Positions 54,443-62,119 of a DNA stretch of 64,000 nucleotides are shown piece after piece. Location of the stretch: NCBI GenBank assembly GCA_023386815.1, contig JAEWIZ010000023.1, positions 62,001-126,000 on the forward strand. The letters are read 5' to 3'. Every line of letters begins with the position of its first letter. Position 1 is the first letter of the stretch. Made by a program: the position numbers and the translations under genes. A model generated the notes under the pieces. The model saw only the letters and a list, made by a program, of their open reading frames with translations. It was not told where the DNA came from and did not search any database. The DNA comes from Bacillota bacterium. GTDB lineage: Bacteria > Bacillota > Clostridia > Lachnospirales > Lachnospiraceae.

Positions 54443-55408
54443 ATGGAGCATAAATACATTACTAACGAAAAACTAAAGCAGATTCCCAAACTCCCCGGCA
54501 TTTATAAAATGCTTGATTCCCAAGGCGTTATTATTTATATCGGTAAGAGTAAGTGTCTGCAAAAAAGAGTACGATCCTATTTTGTCAAGACGCCGGCATG
54601 GGACAAGGTGAATCGAATGATAACAATGATACGGGATATTGAGTATGTTACCACCGATACACATCTGGAAGCACGGCTGCTGGAGTGTTCCTTAATCAAG
54701 GAATATAAACCCCGGTTCAATGCCCAGATGAAAAATGATAAAAACTACTTTTTTATTAAAGTAGAAAACTATAATAAATATAATCCCCTATCTGTCATTG
54801 AAGAAAGAACCAATCATTGTTTTGGCCCCTTCCGAAGCAAATATACAATTAGTGAATTCCTAGATATACTAAAGAACATTTATCCAATTAAATGGAACGG
54901 CAACCGGTACGAGTTCGAATATCACATGTTTCCCATAACAATGCAACAGGATGACTTTGATCATAATAAAGAGCTCCTGTTAGAACTATTTGAATCAGAA
55001 GATAATCTTCTTTTCATGATTGAGACCCTGCAATCAAAATTAGAAGATGCAGTTAGTTTATACCGATACGAAATGGCTTCCATTTACAGGGATATGATAT
55101 TCTGCATGCAAATGATTAAAAATGGATTAAACGGCTATAAAAACTTATTATCAAGGAGTATTCTATTAAAGCTTCCTTTGGATAATGGTGGCTGCAAGCT
55201 GTTTTATATTTTAAACGGAAGAATTATTCATAGTATGATGGCGGAAAATCTTACAGAGGATATACGAAAGGACTTCATTCATGCCAGTAAATTACTAATC
55301 CCCTCCGTACATAGCATTCAGGAGAACGAAAAGGAATGGATTGATTATCGGGATATCATATATTCTGAACTATCCGATCTGCCTGAGGAATTGATAGAAT
55401 TGCTATAG
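54443..55408 (+). CDS. UvrC-like GIY-YIG endonuclease (N-terminal half only)
   Basis: 321-aa protein resembling the front half of excinuclease subunit UvrC. The GIY-YIG nuclease spans residues about 14-95 (GIYKMLDSQGVIIYIGKSK, then LEARLLECSLIKEYKPRFN with the metal-binding Glu), and a UvrB-binding-like helical hairpin is near 200-235 (LQSKLEDAVSLYRYEMASIY). The RNase-H-like second nuclease and HhH domains of true UvrC (about 600 aa) are absent, a layout like Cho-type accessory nucleases. It has its own terminator and stands alone. Confidence 0.82.
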   Translation: MEHKYITNEKLKQIPKLPGIYKMLDSQGVIIYIGKSKCLQKRVRSYFVKTPAWDKVNRMITMIRDIEYVTTDTHLEARLLECSLIKEYKPRFNAQMKNDKNYFFIKVENYNKYNPLSVIEERTNHCFGPFRSKYTISEFLDILKNIYPIKWNGNRYEFEYHMFPITMQQDDFDHNKELLLELFESEDNLLFMIETLQSKLEDAVSLYRYEMASIYRDMIFCMQMIKNGLNGYKNLLSRSILLKLPLDNGGCKLFYILNGRIIHSMMAENLTEDIRKDFIHASKLLIPSVHSIQENEKEWIDYRDIIYSELSDLPEELIELL

Positions 55409-55417
55409 CTTTGATAA

Positions 55418-55449
55418 AACGCCAGTCACTGTTCCGTGGCTGGCGTTTC
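55418..55449 (+). terminator. Intrinsic terminator of the UvrC-like gene
   Basis: AAACGCCAGTCAC pairs with GTGGCTGGCGTTT (one G-T wobble), followed by CTTTA, 10 bases after the stop. Confidence 0.8.
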
Positions 55450-55569
55450 TTTATATCATGATTCAATTGTTATCACTTTACTAAAATGATCACATAAACT
55501 TTCAAAAAGAATATCTACAAGGTGTGACATTTGATTATGCCCTTCTTACCTAGGCTATTAATATAACTT

Positions 55570-56835
55570 CTAGTTTTTACTCACAGCAGCAGTTCTATAA
55601 AAGATTGATGTAGCTAAGATACCCAAAAGCATTAATACAATACTTAAAACAAAGGGTAAGATTCTTGAAATATCGCTAAGTAATCCACCTATGTATCCAA
55701 AGGGAACACTAACTAACATTACTGTCGTCTGAAGCAGCGCCAAAATTCCGGAACGCTCCTCAGGATCTACATGAAGAGCAACCAGGGATTCTCTAAGAGT
55801 ACCCAGCACTGATACCCCCAGTGCTTCAAAGATTAAGGAGACAGATAATACTACATATCCCCACACACCTGTGTCTGAAATTGAAATCAGCAAGAGACAA
55901 CTGATGATGGAGCTTAAAAACCCTCCATAAAGCGGCCATTTTAGCTTCGTTTGCTTAATATGTCCGATTACTGTAAAAAAGAGTATGATGGATAGAATAC
56001 TTTTTGCCATTGGAAAGATCGGTAATAAGGTGTCAGGAACTCCGATGCGCCTTGATGCAATAATCTGCCAGAAGGTCATTCCTAGCATTGCTACAATTTC
56101 CACTAAGATACTAATGATAATTGCAAACTTGGTGCCTCTTGAAGTTATTATCTTTGTTAATGCACTTCTATACTTGCTTAGCATCTCACTCCAGGACATG
56201 CTATGGGATTCTTCACGCCTAATTTTACCCATTCCTGTTTCGGTTGAGAATTTATACAGGAGTATTAGCTTTATCGTCATAATAATAAATGCATTAATAT
56301 AGAGTATTCTTATAGCCGGTATTAGCGTAAACCTTGATACCAGGATAGAGGATATGGGTGCAAAAAGTGCGGAGAGATTGCCACAGATAAATACCCAGGA
56401 ATAGATATGGGTTATTTTATCCCTTGGAGCGTCCTCTACCAGAAGACAATCCCAGGATACTGTAGTAATTTTCATCATACCATTCAACAGAGCAGCTACA
56501 ACAAAGAACCAAAAGCCCTGACTGAATGCCCAAATGAGACAGGGAAGACTCCAGGCAAGAAAATCAAATACTGCAGTACTTTTTCTGCGTCCCATTTTAT
56601 CGATGATAGCACCGGATACAAAAGCGCAGACCATCTGAGAAAACATATAGATGGAGGTAACAATTCCCACCTGTACATCATTGATACCGAATGCTAACAT
56701 ATATACTGTAGCATAGGGCAGGCAAAGGTTCATGGAAAGTCCCCACATTGGTTCCGTATAGACGCAGACACGGGGGTTGCCGCGAAGCTCAATAAGAGTG
56801 CGAAGTAGTTGATGTTTTAATAAGATCTTTTTCAT
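55570..56835 (-). CDS. MFS transporter
   Basis: 421-aa major facilitator with about twelve spans. The loop between helices 2 and 3 reads GAIIDKMGRRKS, the classic MFS motif, and the equivalent in the second half is weaker. A short basic N-terminus precedes a WGLSMNLCLPYATVYMLAFG first span. Substrate unknown: neighbours (DUF554 and a MerR-type regulator) do not settle it, though drug efflux is possible. Confidence 0.85.
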   Translation of the reverse strand: MKKILLKHQLLRTLIELRGNPRVCVYTEPMWGLSMNLCLPYATVYMLAFGINDVQVGIVTSIYMFSQMVCAFVSGAIIDKMGRRKSTAVFDFLAWSLPCLIWAFSQGFWFFVVAALLNGMMKITTVSWDCLLVEDAPRDKITHIYSWVFICGNLSALFAPISSILVSRFTLIPAIRILYINAFIIMTIKLILLYKFSTETGMGKIRREESHSMSWSEMLSKYRSALTKIITSRGTKFAIIISILVEIVAMLGMTFWQIIASRRIGVPDTLLPIFPMAKSILSIILFFTVIGHIKQTKLKWPLYGGFLSSIISCLLLISISDTGVWGYVVLSVSLIFEALGVSVLGTLRESLVALHVDPEERSGILALLQTTVMLVSVPFGYIGGLLSDISRILPFVLSIVLMLLGILATSIFYRTAAVSKN

Positions 56836-56924
56836 GACGTAAAAATCCTTTCTAGGTGCACAAAAGTTAGTCGATATTTAATCAGATGAATTGTTTATGG
56901 GAATATGACCATCCCTTTTTTCTT

Positions 56925-57608
56925 CTAATATAAAATGCTTTTTATTATAAAAAATATGATTGGTACAAGCAATGCCGGTAACATATTTAATGCTTTACCA
57001 TCCTTTATTTTTAAGATACTTAATCCCGAAATGGCAATCAGAACGCCTCCAACAACAGATAACTCTGTCATTAATTCAGGTGAAAAGAAAGAGTCTGACA
57101 AAAAGCGAGCGACCAGATAGATTCCGCCCTGCCATAGAAATAACACTGGTGCGGCAAATACGATGCCGATTCCATAGGTAGATGCAAGTACCATGGAAGT
57201 TACCAAATCCAGCGTTGCGTTTGTATAAAGATAGGTATTATCTCCCTTAGTCGCACTCATGACCGGTCCTAAGATGGAAAGAGTACCGATACAGAATAAT
57301 AAGATTCCTGTTGATAATCCTTGTCCTAAATTAGACTTCGAGTATTTCTTCGTTAGTCTTTGAAACCTCTCATCAATATTTAACATTGCTCCAACTAAAC
57401 TACCCAATGCCAGGCTTACAATAAATAAAACCGGATAATTACTGTTTGGCAAGTTATTAACGATGGAATTGATACCTAAAGCCACAGCCGCAAAACCCAT
57501 TGCGTTAAATAATGTTTCCTGATATTTTACCTTGATGCCTTTTTTTAGAATACTTCCCGCAAGAGTTCCAATAATAATAGCACCTGTATTTACGATTGTT
57601 CCTACCAT
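56925..57608 (-). CDS. DUF554-family membrane protein
   Basis: 227-aa protein with about seven hydrophobic spans, starting MVGTIVNTGAIIIGTLAGSI and containing LNIDERFQRLTKK, LSILGPVMSATKGDNTYLYTN-like and GGVLIAISGLSILKI sequences typical of DUF554 (YdfK-like) proteins. Their function is unknown; transport is suspected. Its promoter is a MerR-type 19-bp-spacer promoter that overlaps the end of the regulator gene just upstream, so it is probably induced by that regulator's ligand. Confidence 0.85.
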   Translation of the reverse strand: MVGTIVNTGAIIIGTLAGSILKKGIKVKYQETLFNAMGFAAVALGINSIVNNLPNSNYPVLFIVSLALGSLVGAMLNIDERFQRLTKKYSKSNLGQGLSTGILLFCIGTLSILGPVMSATKGDNTYLYTNATLDLVTSMVLASTYGIGIVFAAPVLFLWQGGIYLVARFLSDSFFSPELMTELSVVGGVLIAISGLSILKIKDGKALNMLPALLVPIIFFIIKSILY

Positions 57609-57641
57609 TTATAATCACCTCTATGTATGTTAATAGAGAGT

Positions 57642-57672
57642 ATTATAAACTCTCCAGTAACTAGAGAGTCAA
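57642..57672 (-). promoter_or_regulatory. MerR-type promoter with 19-bp spacer and dyad
   Basis: On the minus strand TTGACT (57672-57667) and TATAAT (57647-57642) are 19 bases apart, and the spacer holds the dyad ACTCTC/GAGAGT (57649-57654 and 57664-57669). This over-long spacer with central dyad is the signature of promoters activated by MerR-family proteins. It overlaps the stop codon of the regulator gene. Confidence 0.8.
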
Positions 57673-58487
57673 GATTTTTCAAAGGGAATCTGAATTTCTG
57701 TAACAAATTTTGAACAATCATTTGTCATACCATAATCAATCATAGTTATTTCAATCGCATTTCCGCAAATACGATATCTTTTGGCATTTAAATAATCAAG
57801 CAGCTGAAGATAATATTCCCTGGAATCTTTATGGGTGCCTTGAAACTGCAAGGACAAATAGTAGCCTTCTGGCATACTCTGATTAGATCTCTGCGCACAA
57901 TCTTCCTCTTCTACAATCACGATCACATAAGAAAACTCATCAAACTTTTGAACCATTAGGTTCTCTTTGGCTATGGATAATGCAACCTTTCCTAGAAAGA
58001 TGGCCGTATTTAATCCATTTGCTCTTCCAAGTTCTACGATTGGTAATTCAATGTCCTCATCAACTTTAATATCCTTTTTGACAATGGCTATCCTTCTTAG
58101 AGGAATCCACTTTTCTTCGACTATGTTATATTGGGTATGCATCGCATTCTCTATCTGAGATAGTCTGTTCTGAATCTTTCGTTCCATTAAATCCAGCTCG
58201 TATTTTTGGGCTGCGATTTCATCCTTTTGTTGCTTTAAGAGTGAAACCAGCGTATCAACTTCTCTATCACGGAAGAAATCACTTATTTTAGACAGTGGCA
58301 TATTTAATGCTCTTAAGTATTTAATTGTATTAAGGCGCTCAAATTGCCTGGTAGAGTAATAGCGGTAGTTTGAAGCAATATCTATGTACTCCGGCTTTAA
58401 TAAATCAATCTCATCATAATACCGTAAGGTTCTTATGTTTACATCAAATAACTTTGCTATTTCTCCTATCGTAAATAAATCCTTCAT
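57669..58487 (-). CDS. MerR-family regulator with GyrI-like effector domain (BmrR type)
   Basis: 272-aa regulator. The MerR HTH (residues about 4-72) reads FTIGEIAKLFDVNIRTLRYYDE, with a wing SNYRYYST; a coiled coil (about 80-118) dimerises the protein; the C-terminal half (about 130-270) is a GyrI/BmrR-like effector-binding domain with the closing EITMIDYGMTND strand. Such proteins bind hydrophobic cations or drugs. Its stop codon lies in the -35 box of the DUF554 promoter, which is its likely target. Confidence 0.9.
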   Translation of the reverse strand: MKDLFTIGEIAKLFDVNIRTLRYYDEIDLLKPEYIDIASNYRYYSTRQFERLNTIKYLRALNMPLSKISDFFRDREVDTLVSLLKQQKDEIAAQKYELDLMERKIQNRLSQIENAMHTQYNIVEEKWIPLRRIAIVKKDIKVDEDIELPIVELGRANGLNTAIFLGKVALSIAKENLMVQKFDEFSYVIVIVEEEDCAQRSNQSMPEGYYLSLQFQGTHKDSREYYLQLLDYLNAKRYRICGNAIEITMIDYGMTNDCSKFVTEIQIPFEKS

Positions 58488-58664
58488 GCCATCACCTAAA
58501 TTATATTGATTTTAATCAGCCCTTTTTTCACAGGTATCCCCCCATTCCTGAAGAATGAAGGTCAGTACGCCCTGCGACGCAATTGTTCCATAAAATATTG
58601 TAACATATTAATATAGAGCTGCAACTATTTATTTACATTCCCACATAATATCCTGAGTTCAAAG

Positions 58665-58696
58665 AACGGCAGATAATCTTACGATCATCTGCCGTT
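58665..58696 (-). terminator. Terminator of the agu operon
   Basis: AACGGCAGAT pairs with ATCTGCCGTT with a 12-base loop; both flanks have short T or A runs. It lies about 70 bases after the aguB stop. Confidence 0.75.
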
Positions 58697-58764
58697 TTTG
58701 TACCTTCTTAAGAGGTGTATTCTTATTCATTTCATTGTTTAGAACTATATCTTACATTATTAGT

Positions 58765-59637
58765 TTATTTCACAACACCATCATAGGTTAAAATCGCTTT
58801 ATATAATTCCGGTCTCCGGTCACGGAAAATTCCCCATTCGATTCTTTGCTCTGAAGCCTTGTCCAGATCAAATTCTGCAACTAAAACTGCTTCCTCCGTT
58901 CTCCCGGCTTCCGCAATTTTTTCACCTGTGGTATTTGTAATAAAGGATGAACCATAGAAATTAATCTCAGAATCCTCTATCCGCTCCATTCCAATTCTGT
59001 TAGACGCAACCACAGGAACTAGATTGCAAGCAGAATGCCCTATCATACAGCGCTGCCAATGATCCTTTGAATCCACCTCGGGACTCTCCGGTTCAGAACC
59101 GATTGCTGTTGGATAGAATAATAGCTCAGCGCCCATTAACACCATACATCTTGCCGCCTCCGGATACCACTGATCCCAGCAAATACCTACGCCAATTTTC
59201 GCGTATCTGGTATTCCATACCTGAAAGCCGGTATCACCTGGATTAAAATAGTATTTTTCCTCGTACCCGGGGCCATCCGGAATATGACTTTTGCGGTAAA
59301 CACCCAGCACCTCGCCATCAGCATCTATGACTGCAAGGGCATTATATCTTGCGTTATTCTTTCTTTCATAAAAGCTGATCGGAAGCACCACTCCCAGTTC
59401 CTTTGCCACATTCTTAAAATGCAGGATCGCCTTATTGTTCTCTACCTCAGTAGCATAATTATAATACTCCGGCTTCTCCTTTTGACAGAAATAGAGTGTC
59501 TCAAAAAGCTCCTGAATAAGAATAATCTGCGCTCCCAAAGCTGCTGCCTGCCTCACCAACCTGTCTGCCTTTACGATATTTTCTTCTATTTGATCCGTAC
59601 AGCTCATCTGAGTTGCTGCCACTTTCACTATTCTCAT
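58765..59637 (-). CDS. aguB: N-carbamoylputrescine amidase
   Basis: 290-aa carbon-nitrogen hydrolase converting N-carbamoylputrescine to putrescine, CO2 and ammonia. The nitrilase-fold triad is visible: Glu in LIQELFE, Lys in YRKSHIPDGPGYEEKYYF and Cys in GICWDQWYPEAAR. Those contexts are close to known AguB enzymes. The ATG at 59637 (MRIVKVAATQMSC) is eight bases after GGAGG; the longer frame is rejected. It lies directly downstream of aguA, completing the arginine-agmatine-putrescine route. Confidence 0.93.
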   Translation of the reverse strand: MRIVKVAATQMSCTDQIEENIVKADRLVRQAAALGAQIILIQELFETLYFCQKEKPEYYNYATEVENNKAILHFKNVAKELGVVLPISFYERKNNARYNALAVIDADGEVLGVYRKSHIPDGPGYEEKYYFNPGDTGFQVWNTRYAKIGVGICWDQWYPEAARCMVLMGAELLFYPTAIGSEPESPEVDSKDHWQRCMIGHSACNLVPVVASNRIGMERIEDSEINFYGSSFITNTTGEKIAEAGRTEEAVLVAEFDLDKASEQRIEWGIFRDRRPELYKAILTYDGVVK

Positions 59638-59741
59638 GTTCACTACCTCCATTTATTATCCTAAATACGTCAATAGCAACGTCATACCATCCCTATTAAA
59701 ACATTAACATTGTGTATCATCCCTATTCTTTCGTTAATCTT

Positions 59742-60776
59742 CTAATGAACTCGGATTCCCTTTGGCATCTGCTGAGTAATGCAATGGACATTACCACCTT
59801 CTTTAATTAATGGCATGCCATCCACTGGAACTATCTTACGCTCTGGGAATACTTCTTTTAGTATTTCCTCTGCTTTTTTATCCGCCATCTCTGCAGCTCC
59901 TCCAAACACAGGAAGGATAATACCTCCATTTACCATGTAAAAATTCAGATAGCTTAAAGTCAAACGCTCATCTCGGTAATATCTTACCGGTGGTTGTGGA
60001 ATTTGAACAATCTCAAGCTTTCTTCCTGCTGCATCCGTGGAAGTTCTTAAAATCTCCAGGTTCTCCTTAGAAATCTCATAATTTGGATCCTCCGGATCGT
60101 CACAGGTTTGTATCAGAATTACTCCGGGCTTAGCAAAGCATGCTACGTTATCCACATGTCCATCCGTCTCATCTCCAAATAATCCCTGATTCAGCCAGAT
60201 GATTTTGGATACATTCAGGGCATTCTTCACTTCCTCCTCAATCTGCTCTTGGGATAAGTGAGCATTGCGATTCTTATTCAACAAACACTCCTTCGTGGTA
60301 AGCAAAGTCCCTTCACCATCAACATGAATGGAACCACCCTCCAAGATAATTGACGAATTAAAATACGGTACCTTTAAATAATTTAATACCTTTGGTGCAA
60401 CCTCATTATCTAAATCGAATGGGATATATTTTTCCCCCCAGGCGTTGAACTGCCAGTTAACCGCGGAAAGTTCTTTCTCTTTATTTATTAAAAAGGTCGG
60501 TCCATTGTCCCTGCACCAGGCATCATTATGAGGAATTAGTACATAATCGATCTTCTCACCGCAAAGAGCTTTTGCTTCATTTGCTGTATTCTCGTTCACG
60601 ATCAATGTTACTTCCTCAAATTCAGATATTGCCTTAGCTACATTGGCATAGCCGGCACATACCTCCTCATAATTCTCAGGCCATACAAGCGATTCCTTTA
60701 CCGGCCATTCCATTAAGGTTCTTTCATGCTGCACCCATTCCGCAGGCATGTAATAATTCTTTTCCTTATTTAGCAT
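59742..60776 (-). CDS. aguA: Agmatine deiminase
   Basis: 344-aa guanidino-group-modifying enzyme hydrolysing agmatine to N-carbamoylputrescine and ammonia. Family motifs: MPAEWVQHERTLMEWP at the N-terminus, NDAWCRDNGPTFL, EGGSIHVDGEGTLLTTKECL, DETDGHVDN and the catalytic cysteine near the end (EGGNVHCITQQMPKG, about C332). Full length. It is the first gene of a two-gene operon with aguB. Confidence 0.95.
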   Translation of the reverse strand: MLNKEKNYYMPAEWVQHERTLMEWPVKESLVWPENYEEVCAGYANVAKAISEFEEVTLIVNENTANEAKALCGEKIDYVLIPHNDAWCRDNGPTFLINKEKELSAVNWQFNAWGEKYIPFDLDNEVAPKVLNYLKVPYFNSSIILEGGSIHVDGEGTLLTTKECLLNKNRNAHLSQEQIEEEVKNALNVSKIIWLNQGLFGDETDGHVDNVACFAKPGVILIQTCDDPEDPNYEISKENLEILRTSTDAAGRKLEIVQIPQPPVRYYRDERLTLSYLNFYMVNGGIILPVFGGAAEMADKKAEEILKEVFPERKIVPVDGMPLIKEGGNVHCITQQMPKGIRVH

Positions 60777-60959
60777 TTATATTATCCTCTTATAATCTTT
60801 TTTATGATTTTAAATTTCCGATTGGAGTATATCATACTTTTTGTTACATTTCATCTGAAATTTTATTGTAATTAAATATTTATCTTCATCTCTACTTTCT
60901 GAGCCATCCTACTAAACCACCGATTTTGCATCTAATTCCTCCTCCCATAAAATGACACA

Positions 60960-61038
60960 GGCTCTATTAGAGAAAAGCTATGGCTGACTGTATCGTAAGT
61001 CCAATTCATAATACAGTACGTCTTTTCCTAATAGAGCC
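60960..61038 (-). repeat. Long hairpin between rex and aguA
   Basis: GGCTCTATTAG-A-GAAAAG (60960-60977) pairs with CTTTTC-CTAATAGAGCC (61022-61038), one bulged base, and inside it ACTGTAT (60987-60993) pairs with ATACAGT (61011-61017). It lies about 105 bases after the rex stop and may be its terminator or a structured RNA. No T-run follows. The rest of 60777-61142 shows no gene. Confidence 0.6.
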
Positions 61039-61142
61039 AAATGAAGTATTGGATGCTTTTATGAAGACTGTTAGAAACGTATCACAATCCAGCAAAAAGG
61101 TGTAAGAAGCTTCCGATGTAGTGTAGATACTCCAGTATGTAA

Positions 61143-61817
61143 TTACGTGGTTTTCTTATGAGCAACAGGATGCTGCGCAAGCTTCGTTTGATTCTCTTTG
61201 TGTTTATAACCAAGTACCATGAGACTGTCACTTAGGTGAATGTTCTCCACCACTACTGATTTTGGAACCTTAAGTTCTATGGGAACAAAATTCCAGATAG
61301 CTGTTATTCCCATCTCCACCACAAGGCCAGCCGCTTCGTTAGCATGGGAGGAAGGAACTGTGATTGCTGCCAGATCCACCTGATTATTGCCGATAAAATC
61401 CTTCAATGTATCCACATGCAGCACCTCAATATCTCGAATTTTCTTCCCCACAATCTGAGGATTGATATCAAAAATTGCTACAATCTTGAATCCATTTCTT
61501 TCAAAATTAGAATGTTTGGCAAGTGCTTGTCCTAGGCTTCCCCCTCCTAAGACAATCATTTTTCGCACAACATCAAGACCAAGTACATTTGCTAACTCCT
61601 TATGCAACACCGACACTTCATACCCATAACCTTGTAACCCGCTACCCTCAAAGCAGGAAAAATCCTGTCGTACCTGTGATGCTGTAATCCCCAGCCATCT
61701 GCTTAGATCATTGGAGGAGATTCTGTTTACCCCGACCTGTAGTAAGGTTGACAGATACCGATAATAGATTGGCATACGTTTTATAAATGGGGCTGAATAC
61801 TTTTTCGCTTCCTTCAT
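61143..61817 (-). CDS. rex: Redox-sensing transcriptional repressor Rex
   Basis: 224-aa repressor that leaves DNA when NADH/NAD+ rises, and controls fermentation genes. The winged HTH (residues about 10-75) has RMPIYYRYLSTLL and LGITASQVRQDFS; the Rossmann domain has VLGGGSLGQAL and FDINPQIVG, and the domain-swapped C-terminal helix follows. The ATG at 61817 lies eight bases after GGAG; the GTG at 61826 overlaps that site. It lies 39 bases behind a BFD-type ferredoxin gene and the aconitase gene. Confidence 0.93.
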   Translation of the reverse strand: MKEAKKYSAPFIKRMPIYYRYLSTLLQVGVNRISSNDLSRWLGITASQVRQDFSCFEGSGLQGYGYEVSVLHKELANVLGLDVVRKMIVLGGGSLGQALAKHSNFERNGFKIVAIFDINPQIVGKKIRDIEVLHVDTLKDFIGNNQVDLAAITVPSSHANEAAGLVVEMGITAIWNFVPIELKVPKSVVVENIHLSDSLMVLGYKHKENQTKLAQHPVAHKKTT

Positions 61818-61856
61818 TTCTTTCACTCCATTAAGTATAGAATAAGTTATAGATCG

Positions 61857-62078
61857 CTATTCGTTCTCCTTCTCCCTGTAGCTAGCTAACAGTGCCTCAA
61901 TCTTTGGAGTACACCGTCTGCCTCCGCAAGGGCCAGAGCCGGCTCCCGTTGCTTTGCGGACCTTTTCTACAGTATCAGCTCCATTTTCAATTGCACGTTT
62001 CATTGTTGATCTGGGAATGCCCTTGCATATACATACCTTTGTCATCTTGTCTAAAATTTCGGAATTCACGTCACTCAT
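61857..62078 (-). CDS. BFD-like [2Fe-2S]-binding protein
   Basis: 73-aa protein of the bacterioferritin-associated-ferredoxin-like group. Four cysteines in the family spacing, C16-x-C18 and C51-x4-C56 (CIC, GPCGGRRC), bind a [2Fe-2S] cluster; the surrounding helices KGIPRSTMKRAIENGADTVE and KVRKATGAG are typical. Stand-alone BFD domains usually pair with an oxidoreductase or sense redox state. It sits between acnA (41 bases) and rex, so a role in supporting aconitase or coupling to redox control is possible. Confidence 0.85.
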   Translation of the reverse strand: MSDVNSEILDKMTKVCICKGIPRSTMKRAIENGADTVEKVRKATGAGSGPCGGRRCTPKIEALLASYREKENE

Positions 62079-62119
62079 TTATTGCCTCCACTATTTTACA
62101 TTAATATATTTTTTCAATT

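Noticed and set aside
59284..59664. 126-codon plus-strand frame
   Set aside because: It is antisense to the well-supported aguB gene, and its cysteine/leucine-rich composition is that of a shadow frame.
60960..61038. Insertion-sequence remnant with terminal inverted repeats
   Set aside because: The ends are inverted repeats, but there is no target-site duplication and too little room for any coding remnant.
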